The translations under genes were made by a program, and so were the position numbers. A DNA stretch of 38,325 bases from Candidatus Brevefilum sp. Lineage in GTDB: Bacteria > Chloroflexota > Anaerolineae > Anaerolineales > Anaerolineaceae. Location of the stretch: the NCBI GenBank assembly GCA_019428905.1, contig JAHYJN010000026.1, positions 1-38,325 of the forward strand, read 5' to 3'. The notes beneath the pieces were generated by a model, which ran no database searches, was not told the origin of the DNA, and saw only the letters and a program-made list of their open reading frames with translations. Positions 15,877 through 24,819 of the stretch are shown one piece after another (the stretch's first letter is position 1; each line of letters opens with the position of its first letter).

Positions 15877-17379
15877 TTAGGGGATGGCAGGGGGTGTTGA
15901 GAAATAGCGCGCAACAATATCGCTCAGATCTGCAGCGGTGTGCGCTTGCAGGGTGCGCCAAAAATCTTCACCGGTGGCAATCTGGTAGCGGTGGGATCGA
16001 ACGTAATCATAAAGAAAGTTAAAGAAGGCTTCTTCGCCGACAGCTTCGCGCAATTCTTGCATGAAACGGGCACCATTCAAATAGACGCTGTTGCGGTAAG
16101 CATCATAGCCGGCCTCAAGGTAGATGGTGTTATCCACATACCCGCTTGGCCCATGCCCGTCGACGCGGTTTTCCCACCACCACTCGACCAGGTCAGGATA
16201 GTAACGTTCATAGAACAGGACTTCCGCATAGGTTGCCAGGGTTTCATCCAGCCAGGGTTCCAGTGCCTGGTTATTCCCGACCAGGCTGAAGAACCATTGA
16301 TGCGAAATCTCATGGGGTGTGATGATGGTTAAATTGGTTTTGGGTGTGCCATCATGAAACATATAAAAGCCGCGGCTCAATAGAATCAGCCCGTCAAATT
16401 CCATCCCGTGTAAAAAGTCTGCTTCGACAACGCTGATCAAATCGCGTTCAGGCGGGCCAAACAGCTCGCTGTACAGCCTGACGGCATCGACCGTGATGTC
16501 TGCGGCTGCCTCTCCTGAAGCCGCATCCTCAGGAAAAGCATAGGAGAGGATCGTGATGCCATCCACCTGGCGTTCTGTGACGGTGAAGATATCGCTGATT
16601 GAAATGGTAAAGGTGCGGGCGAGATTCAGCTGGTAGTTGATCACATCGTCAGTTTCGTTGGCCGGCGCGCCCGCCGCAATGCTAAAGTTTTCACGGCGAT
16701 CTGAAAATGCTAGTGTTACATTGAAGTCGGCCGCTTCAAACACCAGGTGTTCGCCGACGATCATGCTGTTGACGATGGAGATTTCGTAGACCAACCAGCC
16801 TTGCTCCTCATCGTAAGGCGGGATGATGGGGAACCAGTAAGCCAAGTTAAGCTGACGCCCGGTTTGCCCGAAGGTGCCCTCCCTGTTGGGCATATACAAT
16901 TCAAATTCGTGCACAATTTCAATCTGCTCACCCGGCAGCAGCGGTTCTTCCAGGGGGATCAGCATGCGGTGGCTTTCCCAGTTGAAAATGGAGATGGCGG
17001 TGCCATCTCCCAATTTAATGGACCGGATAAAGATTGCATCCTGGAAGATGGTGGGGTAGATGATGAACACGATCTCATTCAGCGGTACCTGGGTCTTATT
17101 GGTGTAGATTACCCGGCTGGTGGCGGAGATAAAGCGATTATAATAATTGATCGTGGCGTCGATGAAATACTGCGTCTGCTGACCATCAAGGGGAAGGGGC
17201 GTGGGTGTGGGTGACGGCTCCGGGATGGCGGTCGGTGTTTCTGTAGGTGCCGCCGTTGGCTCCAGCGTTGGGGTTGCGGAAGGTGCGATCTCGACCTCAC
17301 CAGTCGGCGCACAGGCCCCAAGGAGGATCACAACCCCCAGGAGCAGAAGCATTGTTTTACGGATTGTCTGATTGATCAA
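15877..17379 (-). CDS. M1-family-like metallopeptidase lipoprotein
   Basis: A 500-residue lipoprotein (signal ending LGAC, then a TPT/PTP-rich linker to about residue 65) with an N-terminal beta domain and a gluzincin catalytic domain. HEISH at 356-360 and E379 fit the HExxH-x18-E zinc site exactly. HGMEFDG (324-330) matches the GxMEN-type substrate loop of M1 aminopeptidases, and VYLNGARFMQEL fits the later Tyr region. M1 enzymes remove N-terminal residues from peptides; the degenerate GxMEN (GMEFD) leaves the precise specificity open. It lacks the C-terminal helical domain of full-length M1 proteins. Anchored outside the membrane, it could process peptides for uptake. Upstream on the same strand of the LysM-M23 gene but separated by that gene's own promoter. 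Confidence 0.85.
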   Translation of the reverse strand: MINQTIRKTMLLLLGVVILLGACAPTGEVEIAPSATPTLEPTAAPTETPTAIPEPSPTPTPLPLDGQQTQYFIDATINYYNRFISATSRVIYTNKTQVPLNEIVFIIYPTIFQDAIFIRSIKLGDGTAISIFNWESHRMLIPLEEPLLPGEQIEIVHEFELYMPNREGTFGQTGRQLNLAYWFPIIPPYDEEQGWLVYEISIVNSMIVGEHLVFEAADFNVTLAFSDRRENFSIAAGAPANETDDVINYQLNLARTFTISISDIFTVTERQVDGITILSYAFPEDAASGEAAADITVDAVRLYSELFGPPERDLISVVEADFLHGMEFDGLILLSRGFYMFHDGTPKTNLTIITPHEISHQWFFSLVGNNQALEPWLDETLATYAEVLFYERYYPDLVEWWWENRVDGHGPSGYVDNTIYLEAGYDAYRNSVYLNGARFMQELREAVGEEAFFNFLYDYVRSHRYQIATGEDFWRTLQAHTAADLSDIVARYFSTPPAIP

Positions 17380-17512
17380 CAGGTTATTGTCCTTGATTCA
17401 GTCCCTGATTTTACCCAATTAAGTACCGACCTGGGCAATATCAATTAAAGAACCGAAAAGGTTGAACGGTATTTTAAATGATTGAAAATCGTATTTTTCG
17501 GATCTTGATCAC

Positions 17513-17540
17513 GCATAGACGTTGCATGCAACAGCTCTAC
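17513..17540. repeat. Degenerate family A palindrome
   Basis: A perfect 12-bp core palindrome GTTGCATGCAAC (17521-17532) with decayed arms GCATAGAC and AGCTCTAC that match the GTAGAG/CTCTAC ends of 5715-5743. It lies in the 281-bp divergent gap before the MFS gene. Confidence 0.65.
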
Positions 17541-17660
17541 GGAGGAATCTTGACTTATTGAAATGGCGCTCATTCATGCGGCTTTCACGATTGGAGATAT
17601 GGTTGTCACGATATCGAAATTTCTCAATCCACAATTTATTAAACAATAAAGGCGGCACCC

Positions 17661-18980
17661 ATGTCACCTAAACCATCTGGTCTGCGCGGGTTCGTCCTGG
17701 TGTGGATTGGGCAGGTGTTTTCCATGGTCGGCTCGCAAATGACCCATTTTGCCATGGGCATCTGGGCTTGGGAAAAAACCGGGCAAGCAACGCCGTTGGC
17801 CATGATTGGCTTCTTCTCCTTTGCACCCTTAATTATCTTTTCACCGTTTGCTGGGGTGCTGGTCGATCGCTGGAACCGAAAGCTGGTGATGGCGTTGAGC
17901 GACATCGGCGCTGGGTTAGTGACCGTCGTTATCTTGGTCTTATTGCAGACGAGAAACCTGGAGATCTGGCATTTGTACCTGACCGGATCAGTGGCTGGAA
18001 TTTTTGGCGCTTTTCAGTGGCCGGCGTATTCAGCGGCCATTAGCTTGATGGTGCCCAAGAAGCACTATGCCCGCACCAGCGGCATGATCTCGATGGCGGG
18101 TTCCGGGGTGGGGATCATCGCTCCGATTTTGGCCGGGTTCCTGCTGCCCATGATCGGGTTCACCGGCATCATCCTGATCGATCTGGCAACCTTGGCCATC
18201 GCTTTGACCTTTCTGGGGGTCGTTTTAGTGCCAGAACCAAAACGTAAACATGTGGATCGTTCAAAAGGTGCCTTTACTCGGGAGTTGATTTACGGCTTTC
18301 GTTATCTTTTCAACCGGACGAGTTTGTTGTATCTGCAATTAATGTTTTTTATGGGGAATTTGTTCTTTTCCGTGGGATATACCCTAATGACGCCGATGGT
18401 GTTGGCCAGCACCCAGGGAAATGCGACCATCCTGGGTTCTGTGCAATCCGCCGGTGCGATTGGTGGGTTGGCCGGGGGTTTGATCCTGACAGCTTGGGGT
18501 GGGCCTAAGAAGAAGATCTATGGTATCTTATTCGGCTGGGGGGTGAGCGGTTTGTTGGGGCTGGGGTTGATGGGCTTTGGGCGGGCGCTGCCGTACTGGC
18601 TGGCTGCGCACTTCATTATGATGTTCGTTTTCCCGCTGTTGAATGGGTCAAGCCAGGCGATTTGGCAGTCAAAGGTGGCGCCAGAGGTGCAGGGACGGGT
18701 CTTCTCAGTGCGGCGGTTCATCGCCCAAATCACCTCGCCCATTTCGATGGCCTTGGCCGGCCCCCTGGCAGATCGCGTGTTTGAGCCGGCCTTGGCAGCC
18801 CCACAGCATGGGGTGACCCGCCTGTTGAGCTCGATCTTTGGATCTACTCCCGGTGGGGGGATGGCGTTATTGATCCTGCTGAGCGGTGTGTTGGTGGCCG
18901 GTGTCGGATTGGCAGCTTACCGGATCAAAGCTATCCGCGAAGTGGAAACCCTGATCCCCGATCATGATGAAGCGGGATAA
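17661..18980 (+). CDS. MFS transporter, probable drug/macrolide-type exporter (paralogue 1)
   Basis: A 439-residue major facilitator with about 12 hydrophobic segments, of the MFS_3/macrolide-efflux-like group. The loop 2-3 signature is GVLVDRWNRKLVMALSD and a late loop has PEVQGRVFSVRRF. AAAGGCGG is 9 bases before the ATG. Family members export hydrophobic compounds by proton exchange; the substrate is unknown. It has a clear paralogue at 35924-37300 sharing the DRWNRK, VQGRVF and ET.IPD motifs. No regulator lies next to this copy. Confidence 0.88.
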   Translation: MSPKPSGLRGFVLVWIGQVFSMVGSQMTHFAMGIWAWEKTGQATPLAMIGFFSFAPLIIFSPFAGVLVDRWNRKLVMALSDIGAGLVTVVILVLLQTRNLEIWHLYLTGSVAGIFGAFQWPAYSAAISLMVPKKHYARTSGMISMAGSGVGIIAPILAGFLLPMIGFTGIILIDLATLAIALTFLGVVLVPEPKRKHVDRSKGAFTRELIYGFRYLFNRTSLLYLQLMFFMGNLFFSVGYTLMTPMVLASTQGNATILGSVQSAGAIGGLAGGLILTAWGGPKKKIYGILFGWGVSGLLGLGLMGFGRALPYWLAAHFIMMFVFPLLNGSSQAIWQSKVAPEVQGRVFSVRRFIAQITSPISMALAGPLADRVFEPALAAPQHGVTRLLSSIFGSTPGGGMALLILLSGVLVAGVGLAAYRIKAIREVETLIPDHDEAG

Positions 18981-19017
18981 GTGTCTGTCTCAACGAACGA
19001 GTTGAAAGTTTTGTGTG

Positions 19018-19437
19018 TCAGTCTGCATCCAGAATAGTGATCTTGTGGCTGATCTCAGCTGCTTTTTCCAACATCGCCTGGGCCGGGCAATAGCGGGTCT
19101 CTGAGAGTTCGACTGCCCGCTCCACAGCCTGTTGGTCGATGTCCTTCCCAGTCACTTTGTATTCAATGACGATCTTGGTGAAAACCTTGGGGTGTTCTTC
19201 CGCCCGCTCAATGTGGGCAGAGACCTCAAATTCAGTGACCTCCTGGCGTTTCTTTTGCAAGATTGAGATCACGTCCATCCCAGTGCAGCCCACCAGCCCA
19301 ATGGCAAATAACTGTAGCGGCTGAAAGCCCATGTCCTGACCGCCGGCCTTTTTCTTGGAATCCAGGGGGATCAGGTAACCCGAATCCGAACTCCCCGTGA
19401 AGGCCATCCCACCTTTCCAAACGACTTTACTCTCCAT
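19018..19437 (-). CDS. OsmC/Ohr-family protein
   Basis: A 139-residue OsmC-fold protein. These are peroxide-reducing thiol proteins, cytoplasmic, acting on organic or hydrogen peroxides. The two redox cysteines are in VGCTGMDV and RYCPAQAML. The start has AAAGGA upstream. It belongs to the broad OsmC group (YhfA-like) rather than clearly to Ohr. The gene follows the ECF sigma / anti-sigma / zinc ribbon genes by 46 bases, which suggests, without proving, a link to a stress response. A small hairpin ACCTCC-aac-GGAGGT (19456-19470) lies in that gap. Confidence 0.88.
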   Translation of the reverse strand: MESKVVWKGGMAFTGSSDSGYLIPLDSKKKAGGQDMGFQPLQLFAIGLVGCTGMDVISILQKKRQEVTEFEVSAHIERAEEHPKVFTKIVIEYKVTGKDIDQQAVERAVELSETRYCPAQAMLEKAAEISHKITILDAD

Positions 19438-19483
19438 TTGCTCATTTCCTTTCTGACCTCCAACGGAGGTAGTGGTTTAATTA

Positions 19484-19693
19484 TCAGGTAAATGTCCCGG
19501 TTTCTAACACGCCGCACCGGGGACAGATTAATTGCAGCATCCCATCGTAATCCAACTGGGCCTGATGGCAGATGGGACAGGTCATGCCCGCTCGCAACCG
19601 TGCGGCTGTTTCCTTACATTTTTGCGAATGATCTGCCTGCTGCGAGGATGGACCTTGAATTAGGTCGTCATCCTTCTTGCTGGGCATCATCAT
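19484..19693 (-). CDS. Small zinc ribbon protein
   Basis: A 69-residue protein with one four-Cys zinc ribbon, CPICH...CPRCG, in its C-terminal half and a hydrophilic N-terminus (KKDDDLIQGPSSQQADHSQK). The 26-base overlap with the anti-sigma gene implies co-translation. Three ATG codons in a row open the frame, so the exact start is ambiguous by one or two residues. Zinc ribbons of this size often bind nucleic acid or partner proteins; no function can be assigned. Confidence 0.65.
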   Translation of the reverse strand: MMMPSKKDDDLIQGPSSQQADHSQKCKETAARLRAGMTCPICHQAQLDYDGMLQLICPRCGVLETGTFT

Positions 19694-19931
19694 CCAGGCC
19701 TAGGCTGGCCAATAAGCGCTGACGGGCATCCGGCGGGAGGGTGGTTTCTCGGCCGTCCTTCCGACACAGCTCGATCGTTTTGTTGAGGGTATTGAGCACC
19801 ACTTGGCAGTCCGTACAGGTTTCCAGGTGTGATTCAAGCTGTTTGCACAGGCTAGAGTCCAGCTCGCCATCGATATAGGCGTTGAGCTGCTCCATGATTT
19901 CCTGACAGTTTGAATGATTGTGGTGCTTCAT
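19668..19931 (-). CDS. Zinc-finger anti-sigma factor (zf-HC2)
   Basis: An 87-residue soluble protein with the anti-sigma zinc-binding pattern: an upstream Cys (C9 of CQEIMEQLNAYIDGEL), then SHLETCTDC, giving HxxxCxxC. Such ZAS-domain proteins bind and silence their ECF sigma factor; several release it on thiol oxidation. There is no membrane helix, which favours a cytoplasmic, possibly redox-type, sensor. Its ATG overlaps the sigma stop (TGATG), so the two are translationally coupled. Confidence 0.85.
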   Translation of the reverse strand: MKHHNHSNCQEIMEQLNAYIDGELDSSLCKQLESHLETCTDCQVVLNTLNKTIELCRKDGRETTLPPDARQRLLASLGLDDDAQQEG

Positions 19932-20533
19932 CAGACTTTACTCTGCATCTTGTCGGAAAAATAACCCGTCAGGCTCTCACGCAAGGCCATGCGGGCACGC
20001 ATCAGGCGCACTTTCAGGGCGGACTCACTGATATTGAGCACCTCAGCGGCTTCCTGGGTGGAAAGCCCTTCGACATCCCTTAGCAGGAAGGCTGCCCGGT
20101 TGGTGTCCGATAAGGTTTTGATCGCCTGGTCGATCGCATGGCGGGTTTCGGCGCTCATCAGCTCTTTTTCTGGTAAGCAGCACCAATCTGTGATCTGCCT
20201 GGGCATCAGCTCTCCATCATCTGTTTCAAAGTCCTGGTCAATATCGACCGTTATCCCTTTGCGCTTACGTAAGATCATCAAGGATTCGTTGACTGCAATG
20301 CGGTAAAGCCAGGTCGAGAGTTTTGAACGGCCTTCAAAACGATGGATGTTTTTGAAGGCTTTGATGAAAGTTTCCTGCAGTACGTCTTCAGCATCCTGTT
20401 CGTTTCCAAGCATTTTTAATGCCAGCCGGTAAATCTGATCGGAATTGGCATCGACCATCAGCGCAAATGCGCCTCTATCGCCGCGTTGGAGGGCTGTGAG
20501 CTCAACCGTTTGCGTATTGTTGTCGTTACTCAT
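19931..20533 (-). CDS. RNA polymerase sigma factor, ECF type
   Basis: A 200-residue sigma-70 family protein of the extracytoplasmic function class. Region 2 has YRLALKMLGNEQDAEDVLQE and WLYRIAVNES; region 4 has LLRDVEGLSTQEAAEVLNIS and LKVRLMRARMALRE. A linker of about 50 residues separates them. It directs RNA polymerase to its own regulon and is presumably held by the anti-sigma factor encoded directly after it. It lies 39 bases after tsaD on the same strand; its own promoter may sit in that gap but I could not define one. Confidence 0.92.
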   Translation of the reverse strand: MSNDNNTQTVELTALQRGDRGAFALMVDANSDQIYRLALKMLGNEQDAEDVLQETFIKAFKNIHRFEGRSKLSTWLYRIAVNESLMILRKRKGITVDIDQDFETDDGELMPRQITDWCCLPEKELMSAETRHAIDQAIKTLSDTNRAAFLLRDVEGLSTQEAAEVLNISESALKVRLMRARMALRESLTGYFSDKMQSKV

Positions 20534-20572
20534 TGGATGTATAAAGCTGGGGATCGGTTACATGTGACAGGA

Positions 20573-21598
20573 TCACGAAAGCGGCCAGGTGGGCTGAACA
20601 TCGATATCAAAGGCGCTGAAATCTCCCTGGATGTAATGGTAATAGCCTGCGCCAGCGATCATGGCTGCATTATCGGTGCACAATGAAAGTGGTGGGATGT
20701 GGACCGGTCGGGCGCTTTCGGAGAGGATCTTCTCTCGCAGGCGCTTATTAGCGGAAACACCCCCAGCGACGATGATCTCCCTGACTTTGTGCTCATTAGC
20801 CGCCAGCAGGGTTTTTACAACCAGGACGTCAGCCACAGCCGCCTGGAAACTGGCCGCCAGGTCTGCGATCGGCAGGGGACGGCCTTCAGCCCGCAGGGCT
20901 TCGACCGTTCTCAGGACGGCTGTTTTGACCCCGCTGAAGGAGAAATCCCAGGTGCCTTCCAGGGTTGCCCTGGGGAAGTTAAAAGCGGTTTCTTTACCCG
21001 CTGCGCTTGCTTTTTGGATCGAAGGTCCCCCTGGATAGGGCAGGTCAAGCAGGCGGGCGATTTTGTCAAAGGCTTCACCGGCGGCATCGTCCAGCGTGCC
21101 GCCCAGCCGCTGGTAGGTCAGGTGCTCCGTCATCAGGACCAGTTCACTGTGCCCGCCAGAAACCAGCAAAGCCAGCAGCGGGAAACGCGGCGCCTGGTGG
21201 GGACTGGCGTTGGCCGGGTAGAGCCAGGCCGAGTAGATGTGGCCTTCCAGGTGGTTAACGCCGATCAGGGGTTTACCCGCTGCCAGGGCTATCCCTTTGG
21301 CCATGTTAACCCCAACTACCAGCGATCCAGCTAAACCCGGTCCCTGGGTGACGGCGATCCCATCGATATCTTCAATATTCAGATGGGCACCCTGCAAAGC
21401 GCCCTGGACGATCGGGTGAATCGCTTTAACGTGCTCACGCGAAGCCAGTTCCGGGAAGACCCCGCCGTACTGGGCGTGCAGGTCGACCTGGCTGGCAACT
21501 ACGCTCGATTCGATCACACGGCCGTCACTGACAATCGCGGCCGCGGTCTCGTCACAGGAGGTTTCGATACCAAGAATGCGTGCTGGGGGGAGGGACAT
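20573..21598 (-). CDS. tsaD: tRNA N6-adenosine threonylcarbamoyltransferase TsaD
   Basis: The essential ASKHA-fold enzyme that moves threonylcarbamoyl from threonylcarbamoyl-AMP to A37 of ANN-decoding tRNAs, working with TsaB and TsaE. The 341-residue length is usual. Visible motifs are ILGIETSCDETA at the N-terminus, the metal site NHLEGH (H116, H120), VSGGHSEL, and VAGGVSANKRLR. The start is fixed by AAGAGG 10 bases upstream and by the 6-base gap after the M24 peptidase gene. The enzyme making its substrate, TsaC, is encoded at 37353-38000. Confidence 0.97.
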   Translation of the reverse strand: MSLPPARILGIETSCDETAAAIVSDGRVIESSVVASQVDLHAQYGGVFPELASREHVKAIHPIVQGALQGAHLNIEDIDGIAVTQGPGLAGSLVVGVNMAKGIALAAGKPLIGVNHLEGHIYSAWLYPANASPHQAPRFPLLALLVSGGHSELVLMTEHLTYQRLGGTLDDAAGEAFDKIARLLDLPYPGGPSIQKASAAGKETAFNFPRATLEGTWDFSFSGVKTAVLRTVEALRAEGRPLPIADLAASFQAAVADVLVVKTLLAANEHKVREIIVAGGVSANKRLREKILSESARPVHIPPLSLCTDNAAMIAGAGYYHYIQGDFSAFDIDVQPTWPLS

Positions 21599-21604
21599 AT
21601 CAGC

Positions 21605-22849
21605 TTACCTCTTCTTTCCACCCATCGGCAGGCACAATGCCATGGGAAAGTCCACGAACTTTTCGAATGTGCCTTCAGGGGTGACATAATAGGTGTCTTC
21701 CAGGCGGACCCCCATGCCCTGGTCCGGGTAGTACAGGCCGGGTTCGATGGTGAAGACGGAACCTGGGACGAGGATGTTGGAGGGGTCCTCTTTTTGACTG
21801 AACCAGGGTTTCTCGTGGATGTTCAAGCCAACCCCGTGACCCAGGGAGTGCACATAGCCCGACTCAACGGCCGGGTCTTGGCGGGTGGTCGGATGACCCA
21901 TCGCTTCAAACAGCTCACAGGTGCGGTCCTGGAAATGGGCTGCGTTGAGCCCGGTTTGCAGTTCTGAGACCACCTGGTCGTAGACCGATTTGACCTGGTC
22001 ATACAGTAACTGGGCTTCATCTGGCGCGTACCCCAGGCACCAGGTGCGGGTGAAATCATAGAAATAACCGCCGCCTTTTTCACAGGGGAAGATGTCGAAG
22101 ACGATCGTTTGTCCCAGGGCAAGGGGATCGGTGGGTGTGCCGCTGCTGTGGGGCACACCGGCATCCCGACCAATGGCGAAGATGGTATCTTCCGGGTTTT
22201 CTGCCCCGAGTTCTGCCAGCCACAGGTTGATCTTCGCTTTGACATCTCCAATCATTAGTGGGACGCCGTCCTCTTTCATTAAGAGCTCGTAAACAACCAG
22301 GTGGTTCGAAAGAAATTCCGCCACGCGTGAGACAACTTCAACGACAATCTTTCCCATTGCGCGAATGCGTTCGATTTCAGCAGGTTCCTTGGTGGCCATG
22401 GCCTGGAGCAGGATGGCATCTTCCATATCCCCATGGAAGGACAACCCCGGCAGCATCTCCTGGAGCTGATTCACCGTGGAGAGCATTTTGCCAGCATCGG
22501 TTCTACCGTACAGGATGACTTTGCCGTGGGTTAGGCCGAGCTCTTCGAAGATGTGTTTGTAGAGCAACGCATGGGCGACCAGGCGGTCACCTTTTGCTTG
22601 CCCCAGCCTGTCTTTGAGGGGGTATTTGCTGTAATTCAGGGTGGTTAAGCCCGTTTTGGCGGCTTCATCACGTTCCATGGGGGCATGGCATAGGACGGGC
22701 TCTGCGCCTGCTCGCAGGATGACGTCTGCCTGGGTCATGTGACCGCCGCCGGTCAGGTAGACCATGGGTGGGTTGTGCTGGGCAGGCCCGGTGATCCACA
22801 GGGCGTCCGCCTGGTTATCTTGTAGGTATTGGTTGAGGTCAGATTTCAT
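21605..22849 (-). CDS. M24 metallopeptidase (Xaa-Pro aminopeptidase/prolidase-like)
   Basis: A 414-residue pita-bread peptidase that removes an N-terminal residue before proline or splits Xaa-Pro dipeptides, using two metal ions. All five ligands are visible: D252 (FDIFP), D265 (YDFTRTW), H338 (SLGHGVG), E369 (TIEPGLY) and E384 (RLEDTY). The N-terminal creatinase-like domain spans about 1-160. Cytoplasmic, no signal. It is 25 bases downstream of selA and 6 upstream of tsaD. The exact substrate is not determined by these motifs. Confidence 0.92.
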   Translation of the reverse strand: MKSDLNQYLQDNQADALWITGPAQHNPPMVYLTGGGHMTQADVILRAGAEPVLCHAPMERDEAAKTGLTTLNYSKYPLKDRLGQAKGDRLVAHALLYKHIFEELGLTHGKVILYGRTDAGKMLSTVNQLQEMLPGLSFHGDMEDAILLQAMATKEPAEIERIRAMGKIVVEVVSRVAEFLSNHLVVYELLMKEDGVPLMIGDVKAKINLWLAELGAENPEDTIFAIGRDAGVPHSSGTPTDPLALGQTIVFDIFPCEKGGGYFYDFTRTWCLGYAPDEAQLLYDQVKSVYDQVVSELQTGLNAAHFQDRTCELFEAMGHPTTRQDPAVESGYVHSLGHGVGLNIHEKPWFSQKEDPSNILVPGSVFTIEPGLYYPDQGMGVRLEDTYYVTPEGTFEKFVDFPMALCLPMGGKKR

Positions 22850-22874
22850 CGTGGGGTTCTTTCCCTGGTTTGGC

Positions 22875-24245
22875 TTATTCTGGTTGTGGGTTTTTTATGG
22901 CCTCAAGGAGGACTCGCAGTAAAGCTGCCTCCTGTTCGGGGAAGACCGTTCGGGGGTCAAGCAAAACCCGGTCGTCTTCAATGCGGGCGATCACGGGGGG
23001 GTGCGCGTTGCGTAAGGTTTTCATGAACGCATCCGGCTTGGCGGGATTGAGCGCCAATAAGTAGGTCGGCATCTCCTCAGTCGGGAGGCTGCCGCCACCC
23101 ACGGTGGAACAACCGGCGATCACTTCGCCTTCCCCCAGGTATTGCACCCAATTTTCTGCCGTGGTTTGAATGGCATCGAGGGGTTTGGATATCATCTGCC
23201 AGATGGGAATTTCCCGTTCGGCTTCATCCTTGAGGTAGTGGGTCAGGGTAGCGTTGATGGCAGCCAGGGTCAACTTGCCGCATCGCAGGGCACGGGCTAA
23301 GGGGTGCACCCGGATGGTTTTGATCAGGTCCTTTTTACCGATGATGATCCCTGCCTGGGGTCCGCCGAGGAGCTTGTCACCTGAGAAGCACACCAGGTCA
23401 CAGCCGGCTTTCACTGATTCCTGCACCATGGGCTCATGGGTCAAACCGTAATTGGCGGTGTCGAGCATGGCGCCCGACCCGAGGTCGTGCACGACTGGCA
23501 CGCCGTGTTGATGGGCAGTTGCCACAATTTCTTGCAGGTCAGGCTCGCTGTGGAATCCGATCACCTTGAAGTTAGAGTGATGGGCGACCATCACCAAGGC
23601 AATCGCTTCGTTTTCAAGTGCAGCTTCATAATCATATAAATGGACGCGGTTGGTGGTGCCGATTTCCACCAATTTTGCGCCAGACTGACGCATCACATCC
23701 GGGATGCGAAAACCACCGCCGATCTCGACCAGCTGCGAGCGGGAGACAATCACCTTTTTGCCGCTGGCCAGGGCCGAGAGCACCAACAGGACGGCACCGG
23801 CGTTGTTGTTGACGACAAAGCCGGCTTCGACCCCTGTCAGTTGGGCCAGGATGCGGCTGGCATGTACGGAGCGTTTACCGCGCTTGCCGGTTTCAAGGTT
23901 GAATTCCAGGTTGGTATAGCCTTCTGCAGCCTCGCTGATCGCATTGCGGGTCGCCCGGCTGAGGGGTGCCCGCCCCAGGTTGGTATGCAGGATCACGCCG
24001 GTGGCGTTGATCAATGGGATCAGGGAGGGCTTGAGCCAGGCTTCTAATTGCTCACGGACGCGGGTGATGATCTCCTGTTCTTCGGGCAGGGGGGCTTTAT
24101 TGTCGATGTATGCCTGGCGGATTTGATCGAGAACCGCTCGGCAAGCCTCAATGGTTAATGGACGGCCGTAGGACTCGAGAAGTTTGTCCATTTTGGGTAA
24201 ACCCAGGAGGTGATCGACGGAAGGCAACTGGTTCAGGGGGGACAT
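22875..24245 (-). CDS. selA: L-seryl-tRNA(Sec) selenium transferase SelA
   Basis: A PLP enzyme that converts seryl-tRNA(Sec) to selenocysteyl-tRNA(Sec) using selenophosphate. At 456 residues it has the full bacterial length, including the N-terminal tRNA-binding part (LPSVDHLL...). The PLP lysine is K291 in CFSGDKLLGG, and ATGVILHTNLGRAPLS and HDLGSGAML are typical. A GAGATG-like ribosome site precedes the ATG. selB, selD and selC are not in this window, and no gene here shows an in-frame UGA with family homology beyond it. SelA-like proteins without a Sec role exist, so the function is likely but depends on the rest of the genome. Confidence 0.92.
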   Translation of the reverse strand: MSPLNQLPSVDHLLGLPKMDKLLESYGRPLTIEACRAVLDQIRQAYIDNKAPLPEEQEIITRVREQLEAWLKPSLIPLINATGVILHTNLGRAPLSRATRNAISEAAEGYTNLEFNLETGKRGKRSVHASRILAQLTGVEAGFVVNNNAGAVLLVLSALASGKKVIVSRSQLVEIGGGFRIPDVMRQSGAKLVEIGTTNRVHLYDYEAALENEAIALVMVAHHSNFKVIGFHSEPDLQEIVATAHQHGVPVVHDLGSGAMLDTANYGLTHEPMVQESVKAGCDLVCFSGDKLLGGPQAGIIIGKKDLIKTIRVHPLARALRCGKLTLAAINATLTHYLKDEAEREIPIWQMISKPLDAIQTTAENWVQYLGEGEVIAGCSTVGGGSLPTEEMPTYLLALNPAKPDAFMKTLRNAHPPVIARIEDDRVLLDPRTVFPEQEAALLRVLLEAIKNPQPE

Positions 24246-24273
24246 GATTTCATCTCTTTTTCACTAAACAGGG

Positions 24274-24678
24274 TTATTCGTCACCATTGGGATTCCAGCG
24301 GCTGCGTTCGAATAAGCGCAAGAGGAATTCAATCAGGACGAACACGCCGGCCAAAATCAAAGCCAGGGCAGGTGTCAGGACACGGCCGAGCTGCAGCCAG
24401 GTCAGAGTGCTGCCAAACACACCCACCCACAGCGCCTGGCGCACGATCACCATGCCGTCCACCGGTGGGTCGCTGGGAAAACGCTGGTTGAGGTAATAGG
24501 TGATCGGGAGGGCAGGCCCGCTCAGGGCGACCACGCCCAGGAAAAAGAACAGCCAACGCGGCCCGAGGGTGGGCAGGGTGCCGCTGACGACGATCCATAG
24601 CCCTCCCCAGCCGATCAAGGTTAAAACCAACGAGAGGGGCAAAAAAGTCCGTAAAAATGAGGGTCGTGGTCGCTTCAT
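24274..24678 (-). CDS. Small four-helix membrane protein of unknown function
   Basis: A 134-residue protein with four hydrophobic segments (about 11-31, 40-60, 78-98, 103-122), a basic N-terminus (KRPRPSFLR) and a charged C-terminus (RLFERSRWNPNGDE). No family recognised. GGAG lies 9 bases before the ATG and TACAAT at 24705-24700 is a possible -10. It is first in the minus-strand run, 28 bases ahead of selA. Confidence 0.7.
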   Translation of the reverse strand: MKRPRPSFLRTFLPLSLVLTLIGWGGLWIVVSGTLPTLGPRWLFFFLGVVALSGPALPITYYLNQRFPSDPPVDGMVIVRQALWVGVFGSTLTWLQLGRVLTPALALILAGVFVLIEFLLRLFERSRWNPNGDE

Positions 24679-24819
24679 AATCTGCTCCTATGCTTAAGTA
24701 TTGTAACGCATAATGCGGCGGTTGGATTGATTAAATCAGCCCATTCGAACGAGGGGGCGCGCAGCCAGGTGGGAACGCGGTAAAATCTAGCCAGAGTGAG
24801 AATGACACGAGGAGTCAGT

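Noticed and set aside
21383..21967. 194-codon frame on the plus strand across tsaD and the M24 gene
   Set aside because: Antisense to two genes with complete catalytic motifs; codon-pattern shadow.
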